Positions 1 to 8,514 of a DNA stretch of 53,979 bases are shown piece by piece. The stretch's first letter is position 1, and each line of letters starts with the position of its first letter. Under the pieces are notes generated by a model. It made no database searches, had not been told where the DNA came from, and was given only the letters and a program-made list of their open reading frames with translations. A program made the position numbers and the translations under genes. The stretch spans positions 1-53,979 of the forward strand of contig JAIOHU010000267.1 of NCBI GenBank assembly GCA_019912845.1, read 5' to 3'. Origin of the DNA: a bacterium (GTDB lineage Bacteria > Electryoneota > Electryoneia > Electryoneales > Electryoneaceae).

Positions 1-78
1 CTTCAAGAGTGGGAGTATATTGCGGCACAATATACGTTGAAAGGGTTGAGTACATTTCCGTGTCCGGAAAGGAAATTC

Positions 79-957
79 ATGTTAGTAAGTTTGACCGGAT
101 TTGGTCGTGCTGAGGTTAATGAGGGTACGATTCAGTACAGTATCGAGATACGTTCGGTAAATGGTCGTTTTCTTGAAATTAACACAAGACTCCCTAGAAG
201 TTTGATGCAATTCGAGAATGAGGTGCGTAATGTAGTACGCACTGAGTTGGATCGCGGGAAGGTTTTAATCCAAATTCTCGAACCCAGGGAAACCCGTTAT
301 CAGGAAGGATTCAGCTTTGACAAAGAAATGGTAAGTAGAGTGCTTGCAAGTATCCGAGAAGCTGCTGATCATTTAGCACTTGAGGATGACATCAAGCTGA
401 GTGACATACTACCATTGCTGGAAAACTTCAAGCCCGAAGAGACCGAGGAAGAAGCCATCAGACGGCTTGTGCTGATCCAGAAAGGGTTGCGTGAAGCCCT
501 TAAAGAATTTGATAAAATGCGTATGGCTGAAGGGAGCAATCTCGAAAAGGATTTGAGAAAACGTCTCGCTATCCTTGAAGAGAACCTATCCGAAATAAAA
601 ATTCACGCCGAGGAAAATCGGAAAGGTCAACTGGATAAAATGTTGACCCGAATAGAAAAGTATACTCCAGCAGATAAGGTAGATAAAGGGCGTCTCGAGC
701 AGGAAGTGGCGTTGCTGGTTGATCGCATTGATATAACTGAAGAAATTGTCAGGATGAGAAGTCACATTGAGCTATTTGAAAAGGCTTTAGACCATGGTGA
801 CCAGGTGGGCAAAAGATTGAATTTTATCTTACAGGAGATGAACCGGGAAACCAACACAATGGGATCAAAAGCAAATACAAGTGAAGTATCAAGTAGGGTT
901 GTAAGAATCAAGGAAGAGTTGGAGAAGATGCGTGAACAGGTTCAGAATATCGCCTAA
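79..957 (+). CDS. yicC: YicC family endoribonuclease-like protein
   Basis: The 292-residue product opens with the family signature LTGFGRAE and has the usual two-part layout: a YicC N-terminal domain (about residues 1-155) and a DUF1732 C-terminal domain ending in the conserved stretch EMNRETNTMGSKA. Family members are described as RNA-cleaving or RNA-turnover proteins. I chose ATG 79 because it follows a GGAAAGG ribosome site and places the signature at residue 4, as in the family; an in-frame start at 37 would add 14 unconserved residues. It is followed by gmk, a very common arrangement. Family assignment is strong; the biochemical role rests on homologues. Confidence 0.93.
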   Translation: MLVSLTGFGRAEVNEGTIQYSIEIRSVNGRFLEINTRLPRSLMQFENEVRNVVRTELDRGKVLIQILEPRETRYQEGFSFDKEMVSRVLASIREAADHLALEDDIKLSDILPLLENFKPEETEEEAIRRLVLIQKGLREALKEFDKMRMAEGSNLEKDLRKRLAILEENLSEIKIHAEENRKGQLDKMLTRIEKYTPADKVDKGRLEQEVALLVDRIDITEEIVRMRSHIELFEKALDHGDQVGKRLNFILQEMNRETNTMGSKANTSEVSSRVVRIKEELEKMREQVQNIA

Positions 958-1022
958 GACTTTAACGTATACATGTTTATTGAAAAACGTGATTTTTATC
1001 GAAATCAAGTGAAGTGATTTTT

Positions 1023-1592
1023 ATGGCTGAAAACAAATTACTCGTATTTTCATCCCCTTCGGGTGGTGGTAAAAGTACCATTATCAAGAGAATTCTTGAG
1101 CGATTTCCTCAATTCCAATTTTCTGTGTCATCCACAACTCGTGAGAAGAAACCATCGGAAGTTGATGGCATAGATTATGAGTTTTTAAAACGAGAGAATT
1201 TTGAAGTACTCGTTCGAGCCAAAGATTTCCTGGAGCATGAAGAGGTTCATGGGCAGCTATATGGTACTCGGAAGTCCCTCGTCGAAAAAATGCTTGATGT
1301 TGGTACTCCTATCATCTTTGATCTCGATGTTCTGGGAGCACTTAGTATCAAACGGAACTTTCCAGAAGCGTTAACATTATATATTGACGTTCCATCCATC
1401 GAAGAGCTGCGAAGGCGTCTTGAAAAACGTGGACGTGAATCCAATGATGAAATAGAACGTCGTCTTGCCAGGTACTTATTTGAGCGTTCCATGTCGAATA
1501 AGTTCGATGCGGTTATATTAAATGAAGATCTAGAGACTGCTGTATCTGAAGTGCTGAAAAAAATTGAGGATTATTTAGATTCGTCCCATTAG
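1023..1592 (+). CDS. gmk: Guanylate kinase
   Basis: This enzyme phosphorylates GMP to GDP with ATP in purine nucleotide synthesis in the cytosol. The 189-residue length is typical. The P-loop SSPSGGGKST lies close to the N-terminus, and the GMP-binding part contains STTREKKPSEVDGIDYEF, matching the family TTR.PR.GE.dG.dY.F pattern. ATG 1023 is preferred over GTG 1014 because GAAG at 1011-1014 is then well spaced as a ribosome site. The gene ends in TAG, and the following rpoZ-like gene is in the same reading frame with no other stop between them, so the two are separated by one amber codon and an untranslated spacer. yicC-gmk-rpoZ-coaBC is a widespread order. Confidence 0.95.
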   Translation: MAENKLLVFSSPSGGGKSTIIKRILERFPQFQFSVSSTTREKKPSEVDGIDYEFLKRENFEVLVRAKDFLEHEEVHGQLYGTRKSLVEKMLDVGTPIIFDLDVLGALSIKRNFPEALTLYIDVPSIEELRRRLEKRGRESNDEIERRLARYLFERSMSNKFDAVILNEDLETAVSEVLKKIEDYLDSSH

Positions 1593-1715
1593 TCAGCAAT
1601 TGAAATTCTCAAACTAATGCTTTTATCAGGGAAAAACTGTTTAGGACTTCATTTTCCTGGTATCTATTTATCACTATTGAAAATACTCGATGTTTTAATT
1701 GAGGAGGTAGTTACT

Positions 1716-2099
1716 TTGTCGCACGAAATGTTTCTTGCAGAAGATTTCTATGGAAAATCGAAGAATATTTATATGTCCATCATGACCATATCTACACGGT
1801 CACGTCAGATTGCAGAACAACAACGAAAAGAGATGGATGCCTATCTCAGTCAGTTGGAGATGATGGAGAAGTATGAAGAAGGGGAAGAGGGGATGATTGA
1901 GGAATCTCCCGTTCCGCATGAACCTACAATCCGATTTGAGAAACCTGTCATACTATCGCTTCGAGAGATGATTGCGGACAAGCTGAAAGTCGAAGGCGAA
2001 GAATTGATGGAAGATGATTCGGAAGATGCAGCTAAATTAATCGAACAAGAAAAATTTCCCGCTAAACTAAGTCTCGATGATCTTTCTGAGGAAGATTGA
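1716..2099 (+). CDS. rpoZ: RNA polymerase omega-like subunit (RpoZ/Rpb6 family)
   Basis: The predicted 127-residue protein has the omega core: NIYMSIMTISTRSRQIAEQQ resembles the NiyelvvvaakRArQi helix, and KPVILSLREMIADKL resembles the TViALrEi helix. Its position between gmk and coaBC is the classic rpoZ position. I chose TTG 1716 because a perfect GAGGAGG lies at 1701-1707, eight bases upstream; longer in-frame starts (ATG 1617) have no such site and would add unconserved hydrophobic residues. The two omega helices are separated by an acidic insert (about residues 50-65), and the C-terminal ~45 residues are very acidic. Sequence similarity alone is weak; context makes the call good. Confidence 0.8.
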   Translation: MSHEMFLAEDFYGKSKNIYMSIMTISTRSRQIAEQQRKEMDAYLSQLEMMEKYEEGEEGMIEESPVPHEPTIRFEKPVILSLREMIADKLKVEGEELMEDDSEDAAKLIEQEKFPAKLSLDDLSEED

Positions 2100-2139
2100 T
2101 CAGAAGATAACGCCATTTAAGATTTAAAGGTTTCCCAAC

Positions 2140-2257
2140 GGTCAGCAAGTTACAATTACCACTGACTGACCGCCCTGCGGGCAATTCAAATTGATTCATC
2201 CAGGTACCAGGTTTGCATTTATAATTGGGGGGAATGGACAACCAAGCGTCCAGTTCC
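2140..2257 (+). other. Structured leader before coaBC (several inverted repeats)
   Basis: The 195-base gap between rpoZ and coaBC contains four short inverted repeats in series: GGTCAG/CTGACC (2140-2145, 2166-2171), GCCC-tgc-GGGC (2172-2182), CAATT-ca-AATTG (2182-2193), and GGAA-TGGAC/GTCCA-g-TTCC (2231-2239, 2248-2257). No U-run follows the last stem, so it is not a clear terminator. It could be a structured leader or a processing site. Each stem alone could arise by chance. Confidence 0.35.
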
Positions 2258-2294
2258 ATACTTATCTCAGCAGTAGTATTCCAGACAGGTAATC

Positions 2295-3500
2295 ATGAAA
2301 AACGTATTGCTGAACAAAAAGATTCTTGTTGCCGTTGCAGGTGGAATTGCGGCTTATAAAATCGTCTATGTCGTGCGAGAACTATTGCGTCGCGGAGCCA
2401 AAGTCCGCGTCATGATGACAAACTCTGCTCAACGTTTTGTTCAACCCACTACATTTTCTTCAATTTTGGGGAATCGAGTTGGTGTTGGGATGTTTGAGGC
2501 AGATGGAAACGTGAACACGTTACACTTGGATATGCCACATTGGGCTGATTTAATTCTAGTGGCTCCTGCAACCGCAGATATCCTAGCCAAGATGACCTAT
2601 GGCATGGCGGATGACTTAGTCAGTACAGCACTCCTGGCCGCTGAATGTCCCATATTTGTTGCTCCCGCAATGAATGGTAGCATGTATAGTCATCCAGCCA
2701 CACAAAACAACGTTAAAATCCTCGTAGAACGTGGCGTACAGAAAATTGGACCTGAGTATGGAGAAATGGCAGCACCAGGCGAGAAAAGTGGCTTAGGTCG
2801 AATGAGCGAACCTGATAAAATTATTCAGGCACTAGAGGATCACTTTGAAAAGTTGGCAACCTGGCGTGGGAAAAAAGTCTTGATCACTGCGGGACGTACT
2901 GAAGAATCGATTGATGATGTCCGAGTTCTCTCGAATCGTAGTAGTGGAAGAATGGGGGTAGCATTAGCTCGAGCTGCACGTGATCGAGGTGCTGAAGTGG
3001 TTTTGATTCATGGCGCCATGGACGTAAAACCTCCTGAACATGTGAAAACTTACAGCGGAGTTTCAGCATTGGAGATGTTCGATCTGGTGAAAGCGAACAT
3101 AACGAACAGTGATGTTGCGATTTTTGCCGCGGCAGTAGCCGATTGGCGTCCAAAAGGAAAGCACAATGGCAAGCTGAAACGTTCCAGTCTTGAAACTACT
3201 CCGACGATTGAACTTGTTGAAAATCCTGATATCGCAAAAGAGACTGCTTCAATGTGTCCTGGAATTACTATCGGATTTGCATTGGAAACCAGCCTGGATA
3301 TTGAGGAAGCCAAGGAGAAGCGTGTACGCAAAGGGTTGGATGCTATCCTTTTGAATGAACATCTGGCAATAGGTGCTGCGGACAGTCAATTAATATGGTT
3401 GGATGGACAGGGACGTCAACAAGTCAGCGAAGCAGCGGAAAAATCAGTACTGTCCTGGTGGGTACTGGATCAGATTGATGGATTGCACGCAAAACATTGA
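2295..3500 (+). CDS. coaBC: Bifunctional phosphopantothenoylcysteine decarboxylase/synthetase
   Basis: CoaBC couples phosphopantothenate to cysteine (CoaB) and decarboxylates the product (CoaC) in coenzyme A synthesis. The 401-residue length is standard. The flavoprotein CoaC half (about residues 1-185) shows GGIAAYK near the start, the active-site motif APAMNGSMYSHPATQNN, and the flavin-binding region LVAPATADILAKMTYGMADD. The CoaB half starts about residue 190 with KKVLITAGRTEESIDDVR and SNRSSGRMG, and contains the AAVADWRP motif. ATG 2295 follows CAGG at short spacing. Neighbours rpoZ and a uracil-DNA glycosylase fit common gene orders. Confidence 0.96.
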   Translation: MKNVLLNKKILVAVAGGIAAYKIVYVVRELLRRGAKVRVMMTNSAQRFVQPTTFSSILGNRVGVGMFEADGNVNTLHLDMPHWADLILVAPATADILAKMTYGMADDLVSTALLAAECPIFVAPAMNGSMYSHPATQNNVKILVERGVQKIGPEYGEMAAPGEKSGLGRMSEPDKIIQALEDHFEKLATWRGKKVLITAGRTEESIDDVRVLSNRSSGRMGVALARAARDRGAEVVLIHGAMDVKPPEHVKTYSGVSALEMFDLVKANITNSDVAIFAAAVADWRPKGKHNGKLKRSSLETTPTIELVENPDIAKETASMCPGITIGFALETSLDIEEAKEKRVRKGLDAILLNEHLAIGAADSQLIWLDGQGRQQVSEAAEKSVLSWWVLDQIDGLHAKH

Positions 3501-3526
3501 GTAATACCTGCACCACATTATGAGTC

Positions 3527-4444
3527 ATGATTAATTCGGGTATAATTTTGGATAGAAAAGAGTTTGACGAACTGATGAGGGATGGGTACCGGTTCCTTGC
3601 TCAGAAAAGAGAGCGTTCAGAACTGATTCTGGCAGAACCCAGTGAGATTGATGCTCTGCCCGTTCCTGAGATGACACCCCAAAAGAGGCAACATCATCCT
3701 GTGAAACCTGAAGTAAACTCAAAAACAGAATCTGAGAGCCGTAGGGGAAAATTGCTGAAAAATCGTGATCCAAATTGTCCCGAACCAGATCCATCCTGGA
3801 AAAATTTTGCCCCTGAGCCCAAAAGTGTAAATCCGATTCCGGGTGAATTTGAAGACCCTTACCCCCAATATAAAACACTTGCTCAATTCAATCAGGCGAT
3901 TTGCAATTGTATGAAGTGTCCGTTAGGTGAAAAGCGGAATAAGATAGTTTTCGGTGTGGGTGATCCTGATGCTGATTTATTGCTGGTTGGTGAAGCACCA
4001 GGAGCAGATGAAGATCGTCATGGAGAACCGTTTGTCGGGCGAGCAGGGCAATTGTTGGACAAGATATTGGCAGCGATTGATCTGGAACGTGGAAAAGATG
4101 TTTATATAGCAAATATACTAAAATGCCGTCCCCCGGATAACCGTGATCCAGTAGCATCTGAAGTGGCACAATGTGAATCGCATTTGCTCAAACAGATTCA
4201 ATTGATTAAGCCTAAGTTAATCCTAGCTTTAGGAAGAATTGCGGGACAGACGATACTTAATTCTTCTCAGTCATTAACAAACTTACGTGGTCAATTTCAT
4301 GATTATCATGGGGTGCCATTAATGGTAACTTTTCATCCAGCAGCGCTGCTTCGCAATCCTAACTGGAAAAAGCCTACATGGGAGGATGTGCAGCTGATGA
4401 AAGCAAAGTTAATGGAACTGAAAGCTGAAGAGAAGGACGCTTAG
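3527..4444 (+). CDS. Uracil-DNA glycosylase, family 4 (4Fe-4S)
   Basis: This enzyme removes uracil from DNA to start base-excision repair. Visible motifs are the active-site GEAPGADED, the downstream FVGRAGQLLD, and HPAALLRNP near the C-terminus. Four cysteines fit the 4Fe-4S cluster: CMKC at residues 128-131, then KCRPP and QCESH. An N-terminal region of roughly 110 residues, polar and proline-rich, precedes the catalytic domain; the minimal thermophile enzymes (about 200 residues) lack it, while many bacterial homologues have a variable extension here. It lies 26 bases after coaBC, probably in the same transcript. Confidence 0.9.
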   Translation: MINSGIILDRKEFDELMRDGYRFLAQKRERSELILAEPSEIDALPVPEMTPQKRQHHPVKPEVNSKTESESRRGKLLKNRDPNCPEPDPSWKNFAPEPKSVNPIPGEFEDPYPQYKTLAQFNQAICNCMKCPLGEKRNKIVFGVGDPDADLLLVGEAPGADEDRHGEPFVGRAGQLLDKILAAIDLERGKDVYIANILKCRPPDNRDPVASEVAQCESHLLKQIQLIKPKLILALGRIAGQTILNSSQSLTNLRGQFHDYHGVPLMVTFHPAALLRNPNWKKPTWEDVQLMKAKLMELKAEEKDA

Positions 4445-4529
4445 CTCTAAGATAATTGGCAATTGTTCCGTTTTTCTAAATGTTGATCGATTGAGGATGT
4501 GCGAAATGCTTTATAAATTTCGACGAAAA

Positions 4530-4650
4530 TACTAGTGCCTGTTCAGAATCGGTTTGAGTGTCGAAATTTCCTCGCGTCATTCCAGCAGTGTTTTAGCTTG
4601 AATCCAGGAGGTAACCGAACAAGCTAAGCGTTTTAGAAAAGGCACTAGTA
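4530..4650. repeat. Small intergenic inverted-repeat element (MITE-like)
   Basis: The 341-base gap between the uracil-DNA glycosylase and dnaB holds a 121-base element bounded by the perfect 10-bp inverted pair TACTAGTGCC (4530-4539) and GGCACTAGTA (4641-4650). Inside, ATTCCAGC...GCTTGAAT forms a near-perfect hairpin and TTAGCTTG/CAAGCTAA forms a second, overlapping one. The core CGTCATTCCAGC...GAATCCAGGA resembles the short dispersed GTCATTCC...GGAATCCAG repeats seen in many bacterial genomes. No reading frame is present. Confidence 0.55.
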
Positions 4651-4785
4651 CGAATTTTTGATTTAAAGCTAAGATATTAATAGATTTCAGGTATTGAGTT
4701 TTTGTAGTAAATTGATGAAAATCAGTTGAAGTATTCTATTACGATATTGTTGTAGCTGGTGTATCAACTTGGTTCTGGAACTGGA

Positions 4786-5694
4786 ATGAATAACTTCAAA
4801 CAAGAGAAGAAAAAGTATAAGAAAAAGGATGAGGAGAAGGAGTACTCCCAGATTCCACCCTCTGACTTACAAGCCGAACAGGCAGTATTGGGCGCAATAC
4901 TGTTAGACCCTCTCGCATACGAAAAAATCAGTGACTTAATCACAGGTGATTCGTTTTACTGGAAGAAGCACAAGATTATCTTTAAGGCGATATCAGATTT
5001 GGCAGGTGAAAATGAACCGACTGATCTTGTGTCAGTGAGTACGCGTCTCACTGCAAATGAGAAACTAAGTGATATCGGTGGAGATTATTACCTCACTGAG
5101 TTAACTGAACTCGTTTCGTTTCCAAGAAATGTAGATTATTACGCTACAATCGTAAAACAGAAATATGTCCTTCGTGAAGTGTTGAATATCGGTGAGGAGT
5201 TGGGGAAAAGCAGTTATGATCCATCAACAGAAGCAGGTGGTTTAATTGATTGGGGAATCTCCGAACTTTTTACTCTGCAGAAGAGCGATGAACGAAGCGG
5301 TTATAAGAAGATTGACAAAGTCGCTGGAATTACAGTTGAGAACATACAGGAACTTTCTGAACGTGAAGGGGCTTACACCGGAGTTAGCAGTGGATTCAGG
5401 GACCTGGATGACAAAACCGGTGGATTTCAGAAATCTGATTTAATTATTCTCGCAGCGCGCCCATCTATGGGGAAAACTTCGCTGGCTTTAAGTTTCGCAT
5501 TTAATGCAGCCCTTTATTCCAAGGTTCCAGTCGGAATCATTTCACTTGAAATGAGTTCAAAACAAATTGCTATGCGAATGATGAGTTTTGTTTCAGGTAT
5601 ACCACTCTATCAAATTCGAGATGCGAGAATTCCTGATGAGGATTGGACTCGTATTCCTGAAGCCGCTGGAAAGTTGTCTGATTTACCAATATAG
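4786..5694 (+). CDS. dnaB: Replicative DNA helicase DnaB, N-terminal part up to an in-frame TAG
   Basis: DnaB is the hexameric helicase that unwinds DNA ahead of the replisome. This part contains the DnaB N-terminal helical domain beginning PPSDLQAEQAVLGAILLDP, the linker region, and the RecA-like core with Walker A at RPSMGKTSLAL. The frame then meets TAG at 5692-5694 and continues in the same frame for 170 more codons with a perfect DnaB C-terminus (next entry). The stop falls where relatives have an aromatic residue in the pattern pI-[YF]-I-D-D-t, so one base change from TAT or TAC explains it. ATG 4786 is preferred; it gives a lysine-rich N-terminal tail. As written the truncated product would lack Walker B. 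Confidence 0.85.
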   Translation: MNNFKQEKKKYKKKDEEKEYSQIPPSDLQAEQAVLGAILLDPLAYEKISDLITGDSFYWKKHKIIFKAISDLAGENEPTDLVSVSTRLTANEKLSDIGGDYYLTELTELVSFPRNVDYYATIVKQKYVLREVLNIGEELGKSSYDPSTEAGGLIDWGISELFTLQKSDERSGYKKIDKVAGITVENIQELSEREGAYTGVSSGFRDLDDKTGGFQKSDLIILAARPSMGKTSLALSFAFNAALYSKVPVGIISLEMSSKQIAMRMMSFVSGIPLYQIRDARIPDEDWTRIPEAAGKLSDLPI

Positions 5695-6204
5695 ATCTAT
5701 GATACTGCCTCTCAATCCATTACTGAAGTTCGAGCACGTGCGCGACAGCTTGCACATAAAGATGAAATCGGTTTGCTGGTATTGGATTATCTTCAGTTGA
5801 TGCAACCACCACCCGGAGTTGAATCTCAACAGCAGGCTATTGCAAATATCAGCAGGCAATTAAAAGGATTGGCAAAAGAGCTTGATATACCAATTATTGC
5901 ACTCAGCCAATTAAGTCGTGCGGTTGAAAATAGAGGTGGTAGTAAACGACCTATTTTATCGGATTTGCGGGATTCCGGTGCCATAGAGCAGGATGCTGAT
6001 GTCGTGATGTTCGTCTATAGAAAGGCTTATTACGATAAGCTGGACAACAAAGAAAATGAAGAGCAGGTCGAATTGGATAACACTGCTGAGATTATCATCG
6101 GGAAACAGAGAAATGGACCAACTGGAGTTGTGAAGTTGGTGTTTCTCGAAGAACGTGCTCAATTTGTAACTCTTGAAACACAACAAGCTGGCGAGCAATT
6201 TTAA
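5695..6204 (+). CDS. dnaB: Replicative DNA helicase DnaB, C-terminal part after the in-frame TAG
   Basis: The codons directly after the TAG encode IYDTASQSITEVRARAR, Walker B LLVLDYLQLM, and the DNA-binding/arginine-finger region ELDIPIIALSQLSRAVE, then SDLRDSGAIEQDADVVMFVYR and IIIGKQRNGPTGVVKLVF: the complete, conserved C-terminal half of DnaB. Phase is unchanged relative to the N-terminal part, so no frameshift is needed. The first possible internal start (TTG 5773) has no ribosome site and would begin inside Walker B, so independent translation is unlikely. With read-through of the single amber codon, the whole protein from 4786 is 472 codons, a normal DnaB length. Confidence 0.8.
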   Translation: MYDTASQSITEVRARARQLAHKDEIGLLVLDYLQLMQPPPGVESQQQAIANISRQLKGLAKELDIPIIALSQLSRAVENRGGSKRPILSDLRDSGAIEQDADVVMFVYRKAYYDKLDNKENEEQVELDNTAEIIIGKQRNGPTGVVKLVFLEERAQFVTLETQQAGEQF

Positions 6205-6206
6205 TC

Positions 6207-8447
6207 ATGTCTGACGTGACTCAAATAGAAAGTATCTCTTCAAAGATAGGGTATTCTCGGGAAGATTTACCTCCTGCAGTATGTGATCGTTTTGATGAAA
6301 TACTCAAGAATCTGAATTTTTTGCCAGGTTCAGAACAGAGTATTAAGCTTGAAAATGCACTTCTATATGCTGGTAAAGCGCATAGAGGTCGGAGCCGTCT
6401 GACAAAAGAACCGTATATAACTCACCCCCTCGAAGTTATGGGAATTCTTGCGGATCTAAAATTAGATGTCACTACGTTGCAAGGTGCTCTACTGCATGAT
6501 GTCGATGAGGGTACCGGAATAACCATAGACGATGTCAGTCAACATTTCGGGGTAGTGGTTGCGTTATTGGCGGATGGTATGACCAAGCTCTCTGAAATGC
6601 GCTTTGAGAAGTCGAGCAGTAATGAAGAAAAACAGGCTGAATATTTTCGAAAGATGCTACTGTCTATGGCGCAAGACCTTCGGGTTATCCTTATAAAGCT
6701 GGCTGATCGCTTGCATAATATGAGAACAATTCATGCGATGCCGGAACGATCACGTTTACAAATGGCACAAGAAACACTAGACATTTATGCGCCATTAGCC
6801 CACCGACTCGGTGTTGCCCGAGTAAAATGGGAACTGGAAGACACCTCACTCAAGGTTCTGGACCCCACCTCCTACAGGAGAATTGCTGAACGAGTTGCAA
6901 TGAAACTGGAAGATCGTGAAGAGTCGCTGGAAAAAGTGATAAAGCCTTTAAAAGCCCAGCTGAATGCTGATGGGATCGAGGCTAATATATATGGGCGTGC
7001 CAAACATTTCTACAGTATCTACAACAAAATCCGAGTGCGTGGAAAGAGTTTTGAAGAGATTTTAGACCTACTGGCAATACGTGTCATCGTCAACACTATC
7101 CCTGAATGTTACCAGGCTCTGGGGCAGGTACACAGCTTATTTAATCCCATTGCAGAAAAGTTTACCGATTTTATTGCCAGACCCAAAGGCAATATGTACC
7201 GTTCACTGCATACAAAAGTTATGGACAACTCGGGCAGGGTGATCGAGGTACAGATTCGTACTCATGAGATGGACTTGATCGCTGCTGTTGGTATTGCTGC
7301 TCACTGGCAGTATAAAAGAGGGAATGACAAAACACCTCTACAGGATGATTCGCTCCAGAAATATTACTTGTGGGTGCGAAAATTGATTGAAGGCTCCCTG
7401 GAAGAAAATTCCAGCGAAGAGTTTATGGCAGACTTCAAGGTCAACATTTCTACTGATGAAATCATTGTTTTTACACCAAAGGGAGAATTAGTTTCCCTGC
7501 CTAAAAAAGCATCGCCTGTCGATTTTGCTTTTGCAGTTCACACTAATATTGGACTGAGTGTTTTAGGGGCAAAAGTGAATGGAAAAATGGTTTCACTTAA
7601 GCATGAGCTCAGAACTGGGGACAAAGTAGAAATATTAACAAGTTCAAATGCTAACCCTTCCATGGATTGGCTGCAATTTGTAAAGAGCAGCAAAGCGCGC
7701 AATAGAATTAAGAGATATTTCAAGCAAATCCGTTTTGAAGAATCGGTGCGAATCGGTGAAGAGTTATTAAGTAAAGAAATTAACTTACCTAAGAATAAAA
7801 TACCCAGACAGGTCTTGGGAGAATTGCTGAATGGCTATGGTCAACCCAGTCTGGAGGCATTTTTCGCAGCTATAGGTTCAGGTGAGATTTCAACACAATC
7901 TGTGAAGAATCGTCTCAATGGCGGTCAAGAACAGAAGAAGAAAAAAACATCACTCTCCAATAGCCCCAGAAAAAAGAGAAACGGTACCGGGGTAAAGGTT
8001 CATGGTCATGAAAACGTAATGATTACATTTGCCAATTGTTGTGATCCACTCCCAGGTGAATCTATTCTTGGGTTTATATCGAAGGGACGTGGGATTCGGG
8101 TTCATCGTATCGATTGTCCAAATATCGGAGAATTGATGAATGATGAAGAACACATCGTAGACGTTGAGTGGGATACAGGCAGATCTGACAGATTTCAAGC
8201 TCGACTGCGGGTTTATGCTGAGAACAGAAATGGTTTACTCCTGGATATTGCAGAAGCTATCAATAAACTTGACATCGGGATCATTGAGGCGAATCTTCGC
8301 ACGGAAGGTTCTTTAGCTGTGGGGACACTTGTGATAGAAGTGAGTAGTTTATCTGTATTTTCTAAAGTGATGAGTCGCATTCATGGAGTCAGTAAAGTCC
8401 TTCAAGTAGAGAGAGTTAATGTTGCAGATGTTGTTGAAAAATTGTAG
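6207..8447 (+). CDS. RelA/SpoT family (p)ppGpp synthetase/hydrolase
   Basis: This long RSH protein (746 residues) controls the stringent-response alarmone. In order it has the HD hydrolase domain (about 50-200; metal ligands H73, H97-D98 and the LADRLHNMRT aspartate are present), the synthetase domain (RAKHFYSIYNKI, then NMYRSLHT and EVQIRT), a TGS domain (VFTPKGELVSLPKKASPVDFA), a zinc-finger-like region (CCDPLPGE) and a C-terminal ACT domain. The hydrolase motif normally written HDxxED reads HDVDEG here, so the aspartate of the catalytic Glu-Asp pair is glycine (residue 102). It starts two bases after dnaB, implying co-transcription. Confidence 0.93.
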   Translation: MSDVTQIESISSKIGYSREDLPPAVCDRFDEILKNLNFLPGSEQSIKLENALLYAGKAHRGRSRLTKEPYITHPLEVMGILADLKLDVTTLQGALLHDVDEGTGITIDDVSQHFGVVVALLADGMTKLSEMRFEKSSSNEEKQAEYFRKMLLSMAQDLRVILIKLADRLHNMRTIHAMPERSRLQMAQETLDIYAPLAHRLGVARVKWELEDTSLKVLDPTSYRRIAERVAMKLEDREESLEKVIKPLKAQLNADGIEANIYGRAKHFYSIYNKIRVRGKSFEEILDLLAIRVIVNTIPECYQALGQVHSLFNPIAEKFTDFIARPKGNMYRSLHTKVMDNSGRVIEVQIRTHEMDLIAAVGIAAHWQYKRGNDKTPLQDDSLQKYYLWVRKLIEGSLEENSSEEFMADFKVNISTDEIIVFTPKGELVSLPKKASPVDFAFAVHTNIGLSVLGAKVNGKMVSLKHELRTGDKVEILTSSNANPSMDWLQFVKSSKARNRIKRYFKQIRFEESVRIGEELLSKEINLPKNKIPRQVLGELLNGYGQPSLEAFFAAIGSGEISTQSVKNRLNGGQEQKKKKTSLSNSPRKKRNGTGVKVHGHENVMITFANCCDPLPGESILGFISKGRGIRVHRIDCPNIGELMNDEEHIVDVEWDTGRSDRFQARLRVYAENRNGLLLDIAEAINKLDIGIIEANLRTEGSLAVGTLVIEVSSLSVFSKVMSRIHGVSKVLQVERVNVADVVEKL

Positions 8448-8514
8448 AATGAAAGTTCCCAGTTTGAAGATAAATAATTAGACAATAAACGGATACAGCT
8501 TCGGAGGAATACGG

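Noticed and set aside
1590-1718. gmk and rpoZ lie in one frame separated by a single TAG, suggesting a gmk-rpoZ fusion by amber read-through like dnaB
   Set aside because: gmk ends at the usual length, rpoZ has its own strong GAGGAGG-TTG start, and 41 codons without a stop are not improbable by chance.
4786-6204. A split dnaB due to an intein or group I intron
   Set aside because: The two halves abut with one codon replaced; there is no inserted sequence.
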